The position numbers were made by a program, and so were the translations under genes. Below the pieces are notes generated by a model. It did not search any database and was not told the DNA's origin. It saw nothing but the letters and a program-made list of their open reading frames with translations. A DNA stretch of 64,000 bases from Haloferula luteola (lineage in GTDB: Bacteria > Verrucomicrobiota > Verrucomicrobiia > Verrucomicrobiales > Akkermansiaceae). This document shows, piece by piece, positions 47,283 to 57,266 of this stretch; the first letter of the stretch is position 1, and each line of letters starts with the position of its first letter. The stretch covers positions 1 through 64,000 of the forward strand of contig NZ_JACHFD010000020.1 of assembly GCF_014201715.1 (NCBI RefSeq), in the 5' to 3' direction.

Positions 47283-50200
47283 AAACCCAGCTTCTTCTCA
47301 CCGGCTTGGCCTGCTGGCTCCTCGCCTCCAACAGCCCCGCCCAACGCCAAATGGAACCCCTCGGTCGCGGCGTCATTGCCTGCCGCACCGACAGCAACTC
47401 CGTCTACGTCAGCTGGCGCATGCTCGGCAGCGATGACAGCTCCATCACCTTCAATCTCTATCGGACCATCGGCGGTGGCACCCCCGTTCGACTCAACACC
47501 TCGCCCCTCACCGCCACCACCGATTTCCAGGACCAACCAGGTTCCGCCACGCTCAACGCCAACACCGTCGCCTACTTTGTGCGACCCGTCATCGACCTCG
47601 TCGAGCAATCCCCATCCGCCCCATGGTCCCTTCCCGCCGCTTCGCCGGTTTCCCGGGCTTTCGAACTTCCCTTCACATCCGATCCAGGTCCCGAGGGGCC
47701 CTACGACACCAAATTTGCATGGGTCGGTGACTTTGACGGAGATGGCGAATACGACTTCCTCTGCGATCGTCTCTCCACCCTCGGGGCCAACGAGCAATTC
47801 CTCGAAGCATATCTACGCGACGGCACCTTCCTCTGGAGAATGCACATGGGTCCCACCAGTGCCGATCAATCGGACATCTATCGTCCAGGTGCTGCCGCCA
47901 TCTCGACCGGCGATGGTGACAACGTCACCTGTTTCGACCTCGATGGCGACCACCGTGCCGAAGCCATCGTCCGAACCGCCAATGGCGTCACCGTCACCAA
48001 TCCCTCTGGAGAAACCGTCGCGAGCATCACCTCGACATCCCCCAGCCAACAATTCCTCACCGTCATCGATGGGCTGACTGGCCAGGCGATGCACAGTGCT
48101 CCCGTTCCCAATGCTTGGATCGAACACGGCACCCTGCAGTCCAAATGCTTCATCGCCTACCTCGATGGCCAACATCCTTCCGTCATCCTCTACGGCTACA
48201 ATCGGGCTGCAAATGGCCGCTTCTATCGCCAATGGACCGCCTGGGATTGGGTCGACCAACAACTCGTCCAACGTTGGACCTGGGCCCAAGATCCGTCCAC
48301 CCAGCCCGGTGCCGAAGGGCACCAAATCCGCATCGCAGATGTCGACAACGATGGTCGTGATGAACTCATCGACATCGGGCACGTCCTCGATGACGACGGC
48401 ACCCAACTCTACGTCACCGAATTGACTCATGGTGACCGCTTCCATGTCGCCGACATCAACCCCCTGTGGCCCGGTCTCGAAACCTACGCCATCCAACAAA
48501 ACAATCCGAGCTTTCTCGCCACCGCATATCTCGATTCCGCCCACGGTGGATTCTATCAAAAACTCTACACCACCGGCATCATCGATGTCGGTCGCGGACT
48601 CACCGCCGATCTTCTTCCCGATCACCTCGGGCTCGAAATGTTTTCGACCCAACCGAACCTCTATGGCGCCCGCGGCGAAGTCCTCCTCACCCAACATCCC
48701 TTCCCCTATGAAGGACTCTGGTGGGACGGCGATACCGGCCGTGAGTTCATTGCTGGAGCCAATGGCGCCGGCACCAGCCCGATCATCGATAAACTCAACC
48801 CAGCCACCGGCAGCAACTCCCGCCTCCTCTCCATTTACAACGACGGCGTTCACAACGCCTACGGCGGTCGGCCCGCCTTTTGGGGAGACATCCTCGGCGA
48901 CTGGCGCGAAGAACTCGTCCTCGTCAAAAACGACTACTCCGGGCTGCGGATCTACACCACCACCACCCCCGCCGAGGATCGCCGCCGCACCCTCATGCAC
49001 AATGCCCAATACCGTGTCCAGACCACGACCAAAGGCTACGTGCAGGCCTCCTACGTCGACTACTACCTCGGGTTCGAAACCACCGAGGACCCTCCTCCTC
49101 CCATCAACGATACCGATCGTACCTGGAACCTTGAGCCCGTCCTCAATGCCAGCATTTGCCCCGCAGGAAAAAGCCTCCTTTTCGGCCCCTCTCAATCGGC
49201 GACTTTGCCCCTGAGCGAGGACCTTTCGCCCTCTCGCATCAAGGTCTTCTCCCCCGACTCGTTCACCTTCGACGGCAGTCCCGGAAACTTCACCGGTCCC
49301 ATGACCCTTTCGAAATCCGGCCGCGGAAATCTCACGCTCACCGGCAATCCATCGTACACCGGTCAAACCGAAGTTTGGGATGGCGCCCTCATCGTTGATG
49401 GCCACCTCACCCAATCTCCCGTCATCATTCATGGCGGCACTTGGGGTGGCCCCCTTGCTCATGGAGTAACGGGTGGCCGCCTCGGAGGTCGCGGACGCAT
49501 CGAAGCTCCCGTCACTCTGGCTTGGCGTGGCACCCTTTCTCCCGGCGCTGGCAACGGCGATCCCGCCATCCTCCAACTTGCCAACGGCCTGAGCTGTGGC
49601 CCTGACACCGCTTGGTCGATGGATCTCGCGTCCGAGGGGCCTTCCGACCTGATCGCCATCACGGGCGATCTCCTCGTTGAAGGAACCACCACCCTTCTGA
49701 TCCATCCTCTCAGCTCCGACGCGTTGCCTCCCGGAACCTATCCGCTCGCCACCGTGACGGGCACCCTCATCGGCTCTCTCGATAATTTCCAAGTATCTCT
49801 ACCCACCGGCACCCCCTACCAACTTTCTTTCACCGCTGGCACCCTTCAGCTCACCATCCCCAACACCCGCGATCCCGACCAACTGGTCTGGCAAGGGGGG
49901 CTCAATCAAAATGTTTGGGATCTCTTCCAAACCCCCAACTTCCTCCTCAATGAACAGCCGCAAACCTTCGTCGCCGCCGACTCCCTCCTGTTTGACGACC
50001 GCGGGGCTCCGAACCTCACCGTTGCCCTTCACGGCGAACTTCCACCATCCTCCATCACCGTCGAATCGGCGCACAACTACACCTTCATCGGCGATGGCAT
50101 CCTATCAGGTTCCTGCAGCCTGACTCAGAACGGCCCGGGAACGCTTTCCCTTCTGGGAAACCATACCTTCACTGGCGACGTCCGGGTGAACGGCGGGATT

Positions 50201-52681
50201 CTAGCCGTCTCCTCCCTTTCCCAAGCCGGCGAGCCGTCTGCCATCGGGGCTGCCAGCGCAGAACCCGAGCACCTTCAGCTCGACGGTGGAACGCTGCGAC
50301 TTGATGGCCCACCAAGTGCCACTTCCCGAGGGATCCTCTTGGGGCCGGCAGGAGGCACCCTGTCCACTCCCGCTGCCTCTCTCCAAATCTCCGGCACCCT
50401 CGAAGGCCCCGGAGCCCTGACCAAAACCGGCGCTGGGCTCCTCATCCTGGGCCATGCCAACGACTACACGGGCGGAACCATTCTCGAACAGGGCACTCTC
50501 CAATTGGCTTCCGATACCGCCAATGCCTCCGGCCTCGGCAGTGGCTCTGTCACTTTTCGCGGCGGCACCCTGGCCATGACCAATGACACCGGTTCCTACA
50601 ACTCCGCCAGCTATCGACTCATTGTCCCCGAAGGCGAAATCGGCCGACTCTTGGCCGATGGTCGTTGCGACCTCGGAGGCACTCTTACCGGCACCGGGGA
50701 ATTCACCTTCTACACTCCCTTCGTCCGAACCGACCTCGAGGCGAATTGGTCGAACTTCGAAGGACATCTCCGCGTCGAATCCGACGCGGATGGGGGCGAT
50801 TTCCGCATCGACAATCCCTATGGATACGGCGGTGCCCACCTCGACCTCGGCCCTGAAGTTTGGGCCTACTATCTCTCGGGGATGTCATCCAACCTCACCC
50901 TCAACCTCGGTGCCCTCAGTGGAGACGTTTCCTCCCACCTACAGGGAGGCCCCACCAGCGGCCGAACGCTGACCTGGAGAATCGGCAACCGAAACCTCGA
51001 TACCGAATTCGCTGGCAGCATCTCAGACGGCACCTCCACCACCGCTCTCACCAAAATCGGAACCGGCATTCAAACCTTTTCCGGAGAACTCACCTACCAA
51101 GGGGAAACGCTCGTTTCTACGGGAACCTTGCGACTCGATGGGACCTCAACGCAGTCCAGCTTCACCGTCCAATCTGCGGCCGCACTCGGGGGCAGCGGCA
51201 CCCTAACCGGATCGGTTACCCTACAAAATGGCAGCATTCTGGAGCTTTCCACCAGCCCCTTGGCCATCGTCGGAAATCTGATTTCAACCGGCACCCAGAT
51301 CATTCGCCCCCGTTTGGATCCAGGCATCGGCACCCACATCGTCGCCACCTATACCGGCATTTTCTCAGGCACGCCCCATTTCGAATGGGCGGGTCCTCCC
51401 ACCTATGAGGCGAGCTTTTCGGCAAGCAACGGAGAAATCCGTGTCACCCTCGCAGCTGCAAATAGCGACCTCGACGACGACCTCCTCCCCGACAATTGGG
51501 AACTCACCTACTATCCATCCCTCAGTTCGGCCGCCCCCCTCGACGATACTGATGGCGATGGATTCAACACCTGGGAAGAATGGAAATCCGGCACCAACCC
51601 CACCCTCGCCAGCTCCCAGCCCGGCCAGCCTATCCCTGGCGCTCTCGACCTCGAACCCGCCGCAGACACCTTCATCTTCCACGATTTCGGCGGCGGAACC
51701 TCGGACACCACCGCCTACGGCAACTCCCCTGAGCTCGACCTTGTCCAGTGGAACGATCTTCATGCCTTCGCCTACGTCCGCTTTGACCTCTCGGCACTTC
51801 CCGATGGAGCCCAGATGGACGGCGTCACTCTCACCTTCACCAAGGTGACGAATACCAATGAAGGAGTGCCCAGCGTGCGCAATGATAGCCTGACCACTGG
51901 TCGCTTTGGCGTCTGGGGATTGCTCGATGTCGATGGCAATACTCCCCAAACTTGGGATGAGAATGGCTTGACCTCCTCCACCCTCGGCTCCGAGCGCATC
52001 AGCAACACCAACCCTCAACTCGACACCGCTCTGCCTCGAACCTGGTCGTTTGATGACATGGGAGAATCCGTCTCCGGCACCAGCGAAGGCGCCACCGCGA
52101 GCGTCCACGACGCCGGTGGCGGCACTCTCACCTCCTTTCTCCAAGCCCGTCTTCAGGCGGCCAGCGACCCTCACCTCGCCACCTTCATCGTCGACTTTCC
52201 GGAAAACCGCACCAGCGTCCGAGGTTTTGCCTTGGGAAGCAGAGAAGCCACCTCCGAGTCCCGCCCGCTATTGCACCTCGACTATCACTCCTCCGCCCCC
52301 ATCCCTGACCCTGACGAAGATGCCGATACTCTCCCCGACGCATGGGAAGCCCAATATTTCGGCTCCCTCGACCCCCTCCCCGACGACGATGCCGACCATG
52401 ACGGCACCCCGGAATGGCTCGAACGTGGGTTGCATCTCCACCCCAAAGATCCAGCTGAGTTCTTTGCGGCACGGCTCGTTCTCACCACCTCGGGACAAGC
52501 CGATTTGAGCTGGCCCCAAGGAGATGGCATCGCCTTCACCGTCGAAGTCTCCACCCGTCTTACCGGCCCGTGGACTCCTCTGGAAACCCTCCAGGGGGAT
52601 GACTCCGCCAGCCCACTCCGCTATCCCATTTCCCTTTTCGGAGAAGCCCGGTTCTTCCGCATCGTCGCGGAAAGACCCTGA
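47279..52681 (+). CDS. Giant exported PL11-type rhamnogalacturonan lyase with beta-strand repeats and DNRLRE-like module
   Basis: The GTG at 47279 gives 1800 residues with a signal peptide (MKTQLLLTGLACWLLASNSP). Residues about 20-615 are a PL11 rhamnogalacturonan lyase: EPLGRGVIACRTDSNSVYVS, FAWVGDFDGDGEYDFLCDR, IRIADVDNDGRDELIDIG, NAYGGRPAFWGDILGDWREE and the final YVQASYVDYYLGFE. Residues 640-1370 contain autotransporter-type beta-strand repeats such as LTKTGAGLLILGHANDYTGG and LSKSGRGNLTLTGN. A Ca-repeat (DDTDGDGFNTWEEW) leads to a DNRLRE-like module (about 1455-1670; FAYVRFDLSALPDGAQMDG), then a second acidic repeat region and a C-terminal module ending FFRIVAERP. It should cut the rhamnogalacturonan I backbone and stay attached to the cell surface. 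Confidence 0.9.
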   Translation: MKTQLLLTGLACWLLASNSPAQRQMEPLGRGVIACRTDSNSVYVSWRMLGSDDSSITFNLYRTIGGGTPVRLNTSPLTATTDFQDQPGSATLNANTVAYFVRPVIDLVEQSPSAPWSLPAASPVSRAFELPFTSDPGPEGPYDTKFAWVGDFDGDGEYDFLCDRLSTLGANEQFLEAYLRDGTFLWRMHMGPTSADQSDIYRPGAAAISTGDGDNVTCFDLDGDHRAEAIVRTANGVTVTNPSGETVASITSTSPSQQFLTVIDGLTGQAMHSAPVPNAWIEHGTLQSKCFIAYLDGQHPSVILYGYNRAANGRFYRQWTAWDWVDQQLVQRWTWAQDPSTQPGAEGHQIRIADVDNDGRDELIDIGHVLDDDGTQLYVTELTHGDRFHVADINPLWPGLETYAIQQNNPSFLATAYLDSAHGGFYQKLYTTGIIDVGRGLTADLLPDHLGLEMFSTQPNLYGARGEVLLTQHPFPYEGLWWDGDTGREFIAGANGAGTSPIIDKLNPATGSNSRLLSIYNDGVHNAYGGRPAFWGDILGDWREELVLVKNDYSGLRIYTTTTPAEDRRRTLMHNAQYRVQTTTKGYVQASYVDYYLGFETTEDPPPPINDTDRTWNLEPVLNASICPAGKSLLFGPSQSATLPLSEDLSPSRIKVFSPDSFTFDGSPGNFTGPMTLSKSGRGNLTLTGNPSYTGQTEVWDGALIVDGHLTQSPVIIHGGTWGGPLAHGVTGGRLGGRGRIEAPVTLAWRGTLSPGAGNGDPAILQLANGLSCGPDTAWSMDLASEGPSDLIAITGDLLVEGTTTLLIHPLSSDALPPGTYPLATVTGTLIGSLDNFQVSLPTGTPYQLSFTAGTLQLTIPNTRDPDQLVWQGGLNQNVWDLFQTPNFLLNEQPQTFVAADSLLFDDRGAPNLTVALHGELPPSSITVESAHNYTFIGDGILSGSCSLTQNGPGTLSLLGNHTFTGDVRVNGGILAVSSLSQAGEPSAIGAASAEPEHLQLDGGTLRLDGPPSATSRGILLGPAGGTLSTPAASLQISGTLEGPGALTKTGAGLLILGHANDYTGGTILEQGTLQLASDTANASGLGSGSVTFRGGTLAMTNDTGSYNSASYRLIVPEGEIGRLLADGRCDLGGTLTGTGEFTFYTPFVRTDLEANWSNFEGHLRVESDADGGDFRIDNPYGYGGAHLDLGPEVWAYYLSGMSSNLTLNLGALSGDVSSHLQGGPTSGRTLTWRIGNRNLDTEFAGSISDGTSTTALTKIGTGIQTFSGELTYQGETLVSTGTLRLDGTSTQSSFTVQSAAALGGSGTLTGSVTLQNGSILELSTSPLAIVGNLISTGTQIIRPRLDPGIGTHIVATYTGIFSGTPHFEWAGPPTYEASFSASNGEIRVTLAAANSDLDDDLLPDNWELTYYPSLSSAAPLDDTDGDGFNTWEEWKSGTNPTLASSQPGQPIPGALDLEPAADTFIFHDFGGGTSDTTAYGNSPELDLVQWNDLHAFAYVRFDLSALPDGAQMDGVTLTFTKVTNTNEGVPSVRNDSLTTGRFGVWGLLDVDGNTPQTWDENGLTSSTLGSERISNTNPQLDTALPRTWSFDDMGESVSGTSEGATASVHDAGGGTLTSFLQARLQAASDPHLATFIVDFPENRTSVRGFALGSREATSESRPLLHLDYHSSAPIPDPDEDADTLPDAWEAQYFGSLDPLPDDDADHDGTPEWLERGLHLHPKDPAEFFAARLVLTTSGQADLSWPQGDGIAFTVEVSTRLTGPWTPLETLQGDDSASPLRYPISLFGEARFFRIVAERP

Positions 52682-52762
52682 TGGGATTCACCCCTATCGG
52701 GTTATTGCTCAGGAAGTCCCCCAATCACGATCCTTCATCGTCAAATCCAGAAAACCCAGTTC

Positions 52763-53533
52763 ATGAACCTCCGCATCCTCCTCCTTCCACTGATCATCGC
52801 CCCCCTGTCAGCGGCCACCTCCCTGCAGGTCACCGCCGTCGCCGATGCCACCATCTACCACCGTGATGGTACTTACGCCTACAATTCGACCAACTACGGC
52901 ACCGCTACCACGATTGATGCAGCCCAATACGGAGGCGGCATCTGGTCGATGAGCTACATCCGCTTCGATCTCTCGTCCATTCCTGCAGGGGCCACCATCA
53001 CAACGGCTACTTTTCAAATCACCCAAACGGGATCGAACAACGTCGCTGGTTTCCCAGTCTCCCGTAGCGACACCTGGACCACCGGCCGGTTTGGCTCCTA
53101 TGGCCTCCTCGACGTGGCCGGAAACACCAGCCAAACGTGGGGTGAAACCGCCATCACCGGCGACTCAATCGGTTCAGAAGTCGTCAGTGGTCTCAACCCG
53201 CAGTTGGACACCACCACCCGCACGATCGATTTCAATTCTGATACCGAATCCAAGATCGACGCGGTGATTTCTGTCACGGGCACCAACCTCATCTCCTTCC
53301 TGCAAAACCGTGTGGACGCGTCGACGGACACGGGATTCGCAACGCTGATCGTCGATTACATGGAAGATGCCACTTCCAGTGCGCGCGGCTTCACCTTTGT
53401 CTCGAGAGATGACACCAGTTCCGGACTGCTCATTCCTACCCTCACAGTGGAGTATGAGCTTGTTCCCGAACCTTCGGCAGCCCTCCTTGGCGGGCTCGGA
53501 GCCCTCGGCCTCCTGCGCCGCCGGCGTCGTTGA
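52763..53533 (+). CDS. DNRLRE-like module protein with PEP-CTERM tail
   Basis: A 256-residue exported protein with a signal peptide (MNLRILLLPLIIAPLSAATS). Residues 25-230 form one DNRLRE-like module (SMSYIRFDLSSIPAGATITT) closely similar to that in the upstream PL11 protein: both contain TTGRFG, GLLDV-GNT-QTW, a NPQLDT stretch and FATLIVDY or LATFIVDF. The C-terminus VPEPSAALLGGLGALGLL followed by five Arg is a PEP-CTERM sorting signal, so it is expected to be cut and displayed by an exosortase system. It lies 81 bases after the lyase gene and is followed by a terminator. Confidence 0.85.
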   Translation: MNLRILLLPLIIAPLSAATSLQVTAVADATIYHRDGTYAYNSTNYGTATTIDAAQYGGGIWSMSYIRFDLSSIPAGATITTATFQITQTGSNNVAGFPVSRSDTWTTGRFGSYGLLDVAGNTSQTWGETAITGDSIGSEVVSGLNPQLDTTTRTIDFNSDTESKIDAVISVTGTNLISFLQNRVDASTDTGFATLIVDYMEDATSSARGFTFVSRDDTSSGLLIPTLTVEYELVPEPSAALLGGLGALGLLRRRRR

Positions 53534-53553
53534 TCTCATCCACCACCTCCGAT

Positions 53554-53592
53554 GCCGCCGCCACCGGTTTGACCCGGCTGGCGGCGCTTTTT
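53554..53592 (+). terminator. Rho-independent terminator after the PEP-CTERM gene
   Basis: GCCGCC (53554-53559) pairs with GGCGGC (53580-53585), with an inner CCGG/CCGG pairing, and five T residues follow at 53588-53592. It ends the lyase/PEP-CTERM unit 21 bases after the stop and lies before the kinase start at 53662, which also argues against the longer kinase frame. Confidence 0.8.
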
Positions 53593-53661
53593 GTGATCTC
53601 ACACCGATCTCTTCAGACACCTTCTCGCGGACTCGACACCGCCCCCGTCCCTCTTCTATGC

Positions 53662-56445
53662 ATGGCCATCGTGCTTCGAGTTTTTCTGCTTTTTTTCGCC
53701 TGCTTGTCCCTGGTGCATGCGGCGGACGATGAAGTTCTCGATGCCCAGTTTCTCGTCCGCACCTGGCAATCGGAAGAGGGCCTACCAGGCAATGTTGTTC
53801 GGTCCCTAGGCCAAACTCCCGATGGCATCCTGTGGGTCGCTACGGCCGAAGGTCTCGCCCGGTTTGATGGATTCGAATTTCACCTCGTTACAGGAACGGG
53901 CGCTTATCGAGGTCAACGGCTTGGGTTCTTCCGCCTGATCACCCTCGCCGACGGAAGCGTCTGGATTTCCACGTTTCAAGGAGGCCTGCTCAAGGTCGAG
54001 CAAGGTGAGTTGATCCGCTATCTCGAAGATCAGAACGAACCCAGCCCTCCCCTCGTGACTCACATGTTCCATTTCATGGGGTCCGTGTACTACCTCTGCG
54101 GCGAAAAACTCTTCCGCATGGATAGCTTTCAGCCAATTCCCGTAGAAGACGCCTCACCCACCCTGCAGCAAGCAGTCGAACGAACTCTCCGTGAGGAAGA
54201 ACGTCGCGGCCGTACCTTTCTCCCAGTCTCTCTGGGACGACTTCATCACCGCCGCGGAGATTCGTGGGAGGTCGTCGATGGCAGCCTCCGCCATCGCACC
54301 CCCGAACACCCGGAAACTTATGAAACCGTCAAAGCCCTCTCTCGCCGTGTGGTGGTCAATGACATGCTCGAGGACCGGGAGGGCAATCTCTGGCTGGCAA
54401 CCCCTTCGCAAGGACTGATTCGCATCCGCCCCAGCCGCGTTCACCGCCTCGGCGCCGGAACTCCCATCATCGATCTCGCCATCCGCTGTGCCATCCAGAC
54501 CCGCGAGGGAGAGTGGTGGATCGCAGGCCGCGGAACCGGCATGGACCGCATCACTCCCAACGGCTTGGAACACCTCGAGCTCGTCAAAGGGGGATACGAC
54601 CGCCCCGTCACTTGCTTGTTCCAGGATCGCGAGGGCGACCTGTGGCTCGCGTCCACCGATGGCTCCGTCTTTCGCTGGAGAAACGGCCAGTTCGAAATCC
54701 CCTTCTCCGAAGAAACCGGGATCTCGAAAGTTCAGGCCATGGCCCAAGCCTCCAACGGCGACCTCTGGTTCGCAGGAGGACGCGGAGTCGCCCGCTGGGA
54801 TGGGCAAACGGCCCACCGCTACCGCCTCGATCCGCGGCGTTCGATCACCGAATTCTCCACCCTCGCCATCGGCGACCAGGATCAGGTCTTCGCCGGCACT
54901 ACCGATGGCCGAGTCTTGGAACTCCAGGGCGATCATTTTCGCTCTCTGGACCTTCCAAAGAGCGCCGCCGGACGTCGCATCTCCGCCATCTATCCCGCAA
55001 CGCCGGAAGAACTCTGGGTCACCACCATCGGAGCTGGCCTTTTCCTTCGGAAAGATCAGGTCTGGCATCCGTTCGGCGCCTCCTGCGGGCTCCCCGACGA
55101 ACGCCTCACCGCCATGGTCGCGACTCCCGACCAGAGCTTCTGGTTCGGCTCCCTCGGTGGCATTCTCAGCGCCTCTCGCCAATCGCTGCTCCGCCACCTT
55201 GAGCACCCTTCCAGCCAGCCCCGTTGGTTGCGATTGGACCGCTCCGACGGATTGGTCACCCGGGAATGCGTCGGAGGCTCCCAACCCGGAGCGTGGGTAG
55301 AGCCCAGCGGCACCATCTGGTTTCCCACCTCCAGTGGACTCGCCGGAGTCGAACCCGCGCAACTGGGACTCCAGGAGGATCCTCCAAGCCTTCAATTTCG
55401 CAGCGTTGAAATCAATGGCTCTCCTGTTCCCGTCTCTTCCCTCCAGCATGGTGAAATCACCGCAGGACCCGGTCATGTGCGACTCAACTTCTCCTACATC
55501 GGCATCTGCCTTTCCGCTCCGGAAAAAGTCACCTATCGCGTCCGTCTGGTTGGCATTGACGACACCTTCCAACTCCTAGGGAACCGCCGCGAGATCGCCT
55601 ACGAATCGGTGCCTCCCGGGAACTATCGATTCGACGTCATCGCCATCAATGGCGACGGCGTTTCCAGTCAATTTCCCAGCAGCATCCGCCTGAAAGTCCT
55701 GCCCGCATTTTGGCAAACAGTGTGGTTCGGCATCCTCTGCTCCACCGGTCTCGCCGTCGGTGCTGTCTTGGTGGGAGTCTATATCACCCGCCGTCGACTC
55801 CGCCGGAAACTTGAAACCCTTCGCCTCAAGGGAGTTCTCGAACGGGAGCGCTCCCGAATCTCCCGCGATCTCCACGACGACCTCGGCGCCAGCCTTACCG
55901 AGCTCTCCATCCTCTCAGCCCTGATTGCCGAGAACCCACGTGCCTCCGACATCGAACAATCCGTCGATACCCTATCATCCAAGGCCCGCAATGTCGTCGC
56001 CACTCTGGACGAGATTGTCTGGGCCACCACCCCCCACGAAGACAGCTTGCGCTCCCTCATCGACTACCTCGCCGCTTTTGCGCGCGAGTTCCTCGATTCG
56101 GCCCGCATCCACCTCCACACCGATATTGAGTGGAAAATCCCCGAACTCGCCATCGGCCCACGGCGTCGCCACAATATCTTTCTCGCCACCCGAGAAGCCC
56201 TGAACAATGCCGTCAAGCACTCCAAGGCCACGGAAATCACCCTCCGCATCGCCATCGTCGGGCCCGAACTGTGCATCCGCGTCTCCGACAATGGCCAAGG
56301 CATTCCACTTCATCGCCGCGACTCCGGACACGGTCTTGGAAACCTGCGCAAACGCTTGAACGATTGTGGGGGTGATTGCGAATTTGAGTCGGTCCCGGGT
56401 GAAGGCACCTGCGTCTCCATCACCTTGCCTCTGCCCTTCGATTGA
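53662..56445 (+). CDS. Two-component sensor histidine kinase with periplasmic beta-propeller
   Basis: The ATG at 53662 gives 927 residues with a signal peptide ([20 protein letters not shown]). Residues 25-620 carry about ten propeller blades of the two-component regulator type ([59 protein letters not shown]). A Y_Y_Y-like strand domain follows, then one membrane helix ([20 protein letters not shown]), a HisKA_3 phosphoacceptor with [15 protein letters not shown] and a HATPase domain ([37 protein letters not shown]). The propeller probably senses an oligosaccharide. There is no fused receiver, so it pairs with the response regulator 14 bases downstream. Confidence 0.93.
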   Translation: MAIVLRVFLLFFACLSLVHAADDEVLDAQFLVRTWQSEEGLPGNVVRSLGQTPDGILWVATAEGLARFDGFEFHLVTGTGAYRGQRLGFFRLITLADGSVWISTFQGGLLKVEQGELIRYLEDQNEPSPPLVTHMFHFMGSVYYLCGEKLFRMDSFQPIPVEDASPTLQQAVERTLREEERRGRTFLPVSLGRLHHRRGDSWEVVDGSLRHRTPEHPETYETVKALSRRVVVNDMLEDREGNLWLATPSQGLIRIRPSRVHRLGAGTPIIDLAIRCAIQTREGEWWIAGRGTGMDRITPNGLEHLELVKGGYDRPVTCLFQDREGDLWLASTDGSVFRWRNGQFEIPFSEETGISKVQAMAQASNGDLWFAGGRGVARWDGQTAHRYRLDPRRSITEFSTLAIGDQDQVFAGTTDGRVLELQGDHFRSLDLPKSAAGRRISAIYPATPEELWVTTIGAGLFLRKDQVWHPFGASCGLPDERLTAMVATPDQSFWFGSLGGILSASRQSLLRHLEHPSSQPRWLRLDRSDGLVTRECVGGSQPGAWVEPSGTIWFPTSSGLAGVEPAQLGLQEDPPSLQFRSVEINGSPVPVSSLQHGEITAGPGHVRLNFSYIGICLSAPEKVTYRVRLVGIDDTFQLLGNRREIAYESVPPGNYRFDVIAINGDGVSSQFPSSIRLKVLPAFWQTVWFGILCSTGLAVGAVLVGVYITRRRLRRKLETLRLKGVLERERSRISRDLHDDLGASLTELSILSALIAENPRASDIEQSVDTLSSKARNVVATLDEIVWATTPHEDSLRSLIDYLAAFAREFLDSARIHLHTDIEWKIPELAIGPRRRHNIFLATREALNNAVKHSKATEITLRIAIVGPELCIRVSDNGQGIPLHRRDSGHGLGNLRKRLNDCGGDCEFESVPGEGTCVSITLPLPFD

Positions 56446-56459
56446 GCCTTCCTTTGATC

Positions 56460-57122
56460 ATGAGTAAAAAGAACCCCATCACCGTCGCCATCGTCGAGGA
56501 CAACTCGGCCTTAGCCAATGGATTAAGAAAAATTGTCGAATCATCGGACGACTTTCTATGTCTCGGAGTCTGGACCAGTGGCGAAGAAGCCCTGCCGAAA
56601 ATCGATGCCTTCCGTCCTCAAGTCGTACTCATGGATATCAATCTTCCAGGCATGTCGGGCATCGAAGCGACAGCACGGCTCAAACAACATCTTCCGGAAA
56701 TCCAGGTCGTCATGGTGACCGTTTATCGCGACCACGATAAAATCTTCGCGGCTCTCAAAGCCGGAGCTTCCGGCTATCTGCTCAAACGCTCCACCCCCGG
56801 TGAGGTTCGTGATGCGATTCGTGACGTGCTCAGCGGTGGTGCCCCGATGAGCGCCGAAATTGCCCGCCGCGTCGTCGAGGCGTTTCACCAGCCGATGAAG
56901 GAACCCGAAGAAGAAATCAATCTCTCCCCCCGAGAAACCGAAGTTCTCGAACTCCTTTGCGAAGGCCTTTCCAACAAAGAAATCGCAGATCGCCTCGGTA
57001 TCTCGACCGAAACCGTTCGGGTTCACCTCAAACATATCTATGAGAAATTGCATGTCCGCTCCCGCACTGAAGCGGCCATGAAATTCCGCGATTCGCGGGA
57101 ACAGGGCCCGTGGAATCCATGA
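56460..57122 (+). CDS. NarL/FixJ-type response regulator
   Basis: The ATG at 56460 gives 220 residues. The receiver domain has [14 protein letters not shown] with the acidic pocket, phospho-acceptor Asp in [25 protein letters not shown] and the [16 protein letters not shown] region. The C-terminus is a LuxR/NarL HTH ([40 protein letters not shown]). It is the partner of the propeller kinase just upstream. Its targets may include the polysaccharide genes around it, but this is inferred. Confidence 0.94.
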   Translation: MSKKNPITVAIVEDNSALANGLRKIVESSDDFLCLGVWTSGEEALPKIDAFRPQVVLMDINLPGMSGIEATARLKQHLPEIQVVMVTVYRDHDKIFAALKAGASGYLLKRSTPGEVRDAIRDVLSGGAPMSAEIARRVVEAFHQPMKEPEEEINLSPRETEVLELLCEGLSNKEIADRLGISTETVRVHLKHIYEKLHVRSRTEAAMKFRDSREQGPWNP

Positions 57123-57178
57123 CTTCCTTTCTACCCCTCTCCAGTTAACCCTCAAAGGGTATTCACGACCAACACATA

Positions 57179-57266
57179 CGGATGTTTCATCAGGCTCGGT
57201 ATGAGATTCTGAAGGCTCGTCACCTTCCGGATAACCCTACCGTCCCAGAAACCCATGAAACATCCG
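57179..57266. promoter_or_regulatory. Perfect 12-bp inverted repeat covering the start codon of the next gene
   Basis: CGGATGTTTCAT at 57179-57190 is the exact reverse complement of ATGAAACATCCG at 57255-57266; the latter is the start codon plus three codons of the gene at 57255. The 64-base loop lies between the arms. In mRNA the arms can pair and hide the start region, a possible translational control. No Shine-Dalgarno sequence is visible in front of this start. Confidence 0.6.

Noticed and set aside
47813-49792. A 659-codon minus-strand frame opposite the PL11 lyase
   Set aside because: The plus strand encodes a signal peptide and conserved lyase blocks; the minus frame is a shadow.
53530-53661. 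Upstream extension of the kinase frame, overlapping the PEP-CTERM stop
   Set aside because: A terminator at 53554-53592 and a signal peptide starting at 53662 show that the longer version is not the real start.
54154-55572. A 472-codon minus-strand frame opposite the histidine kinase
   Set aside because: The plus strand shows ten propeller blades; the minus frame has no recognisable domain.
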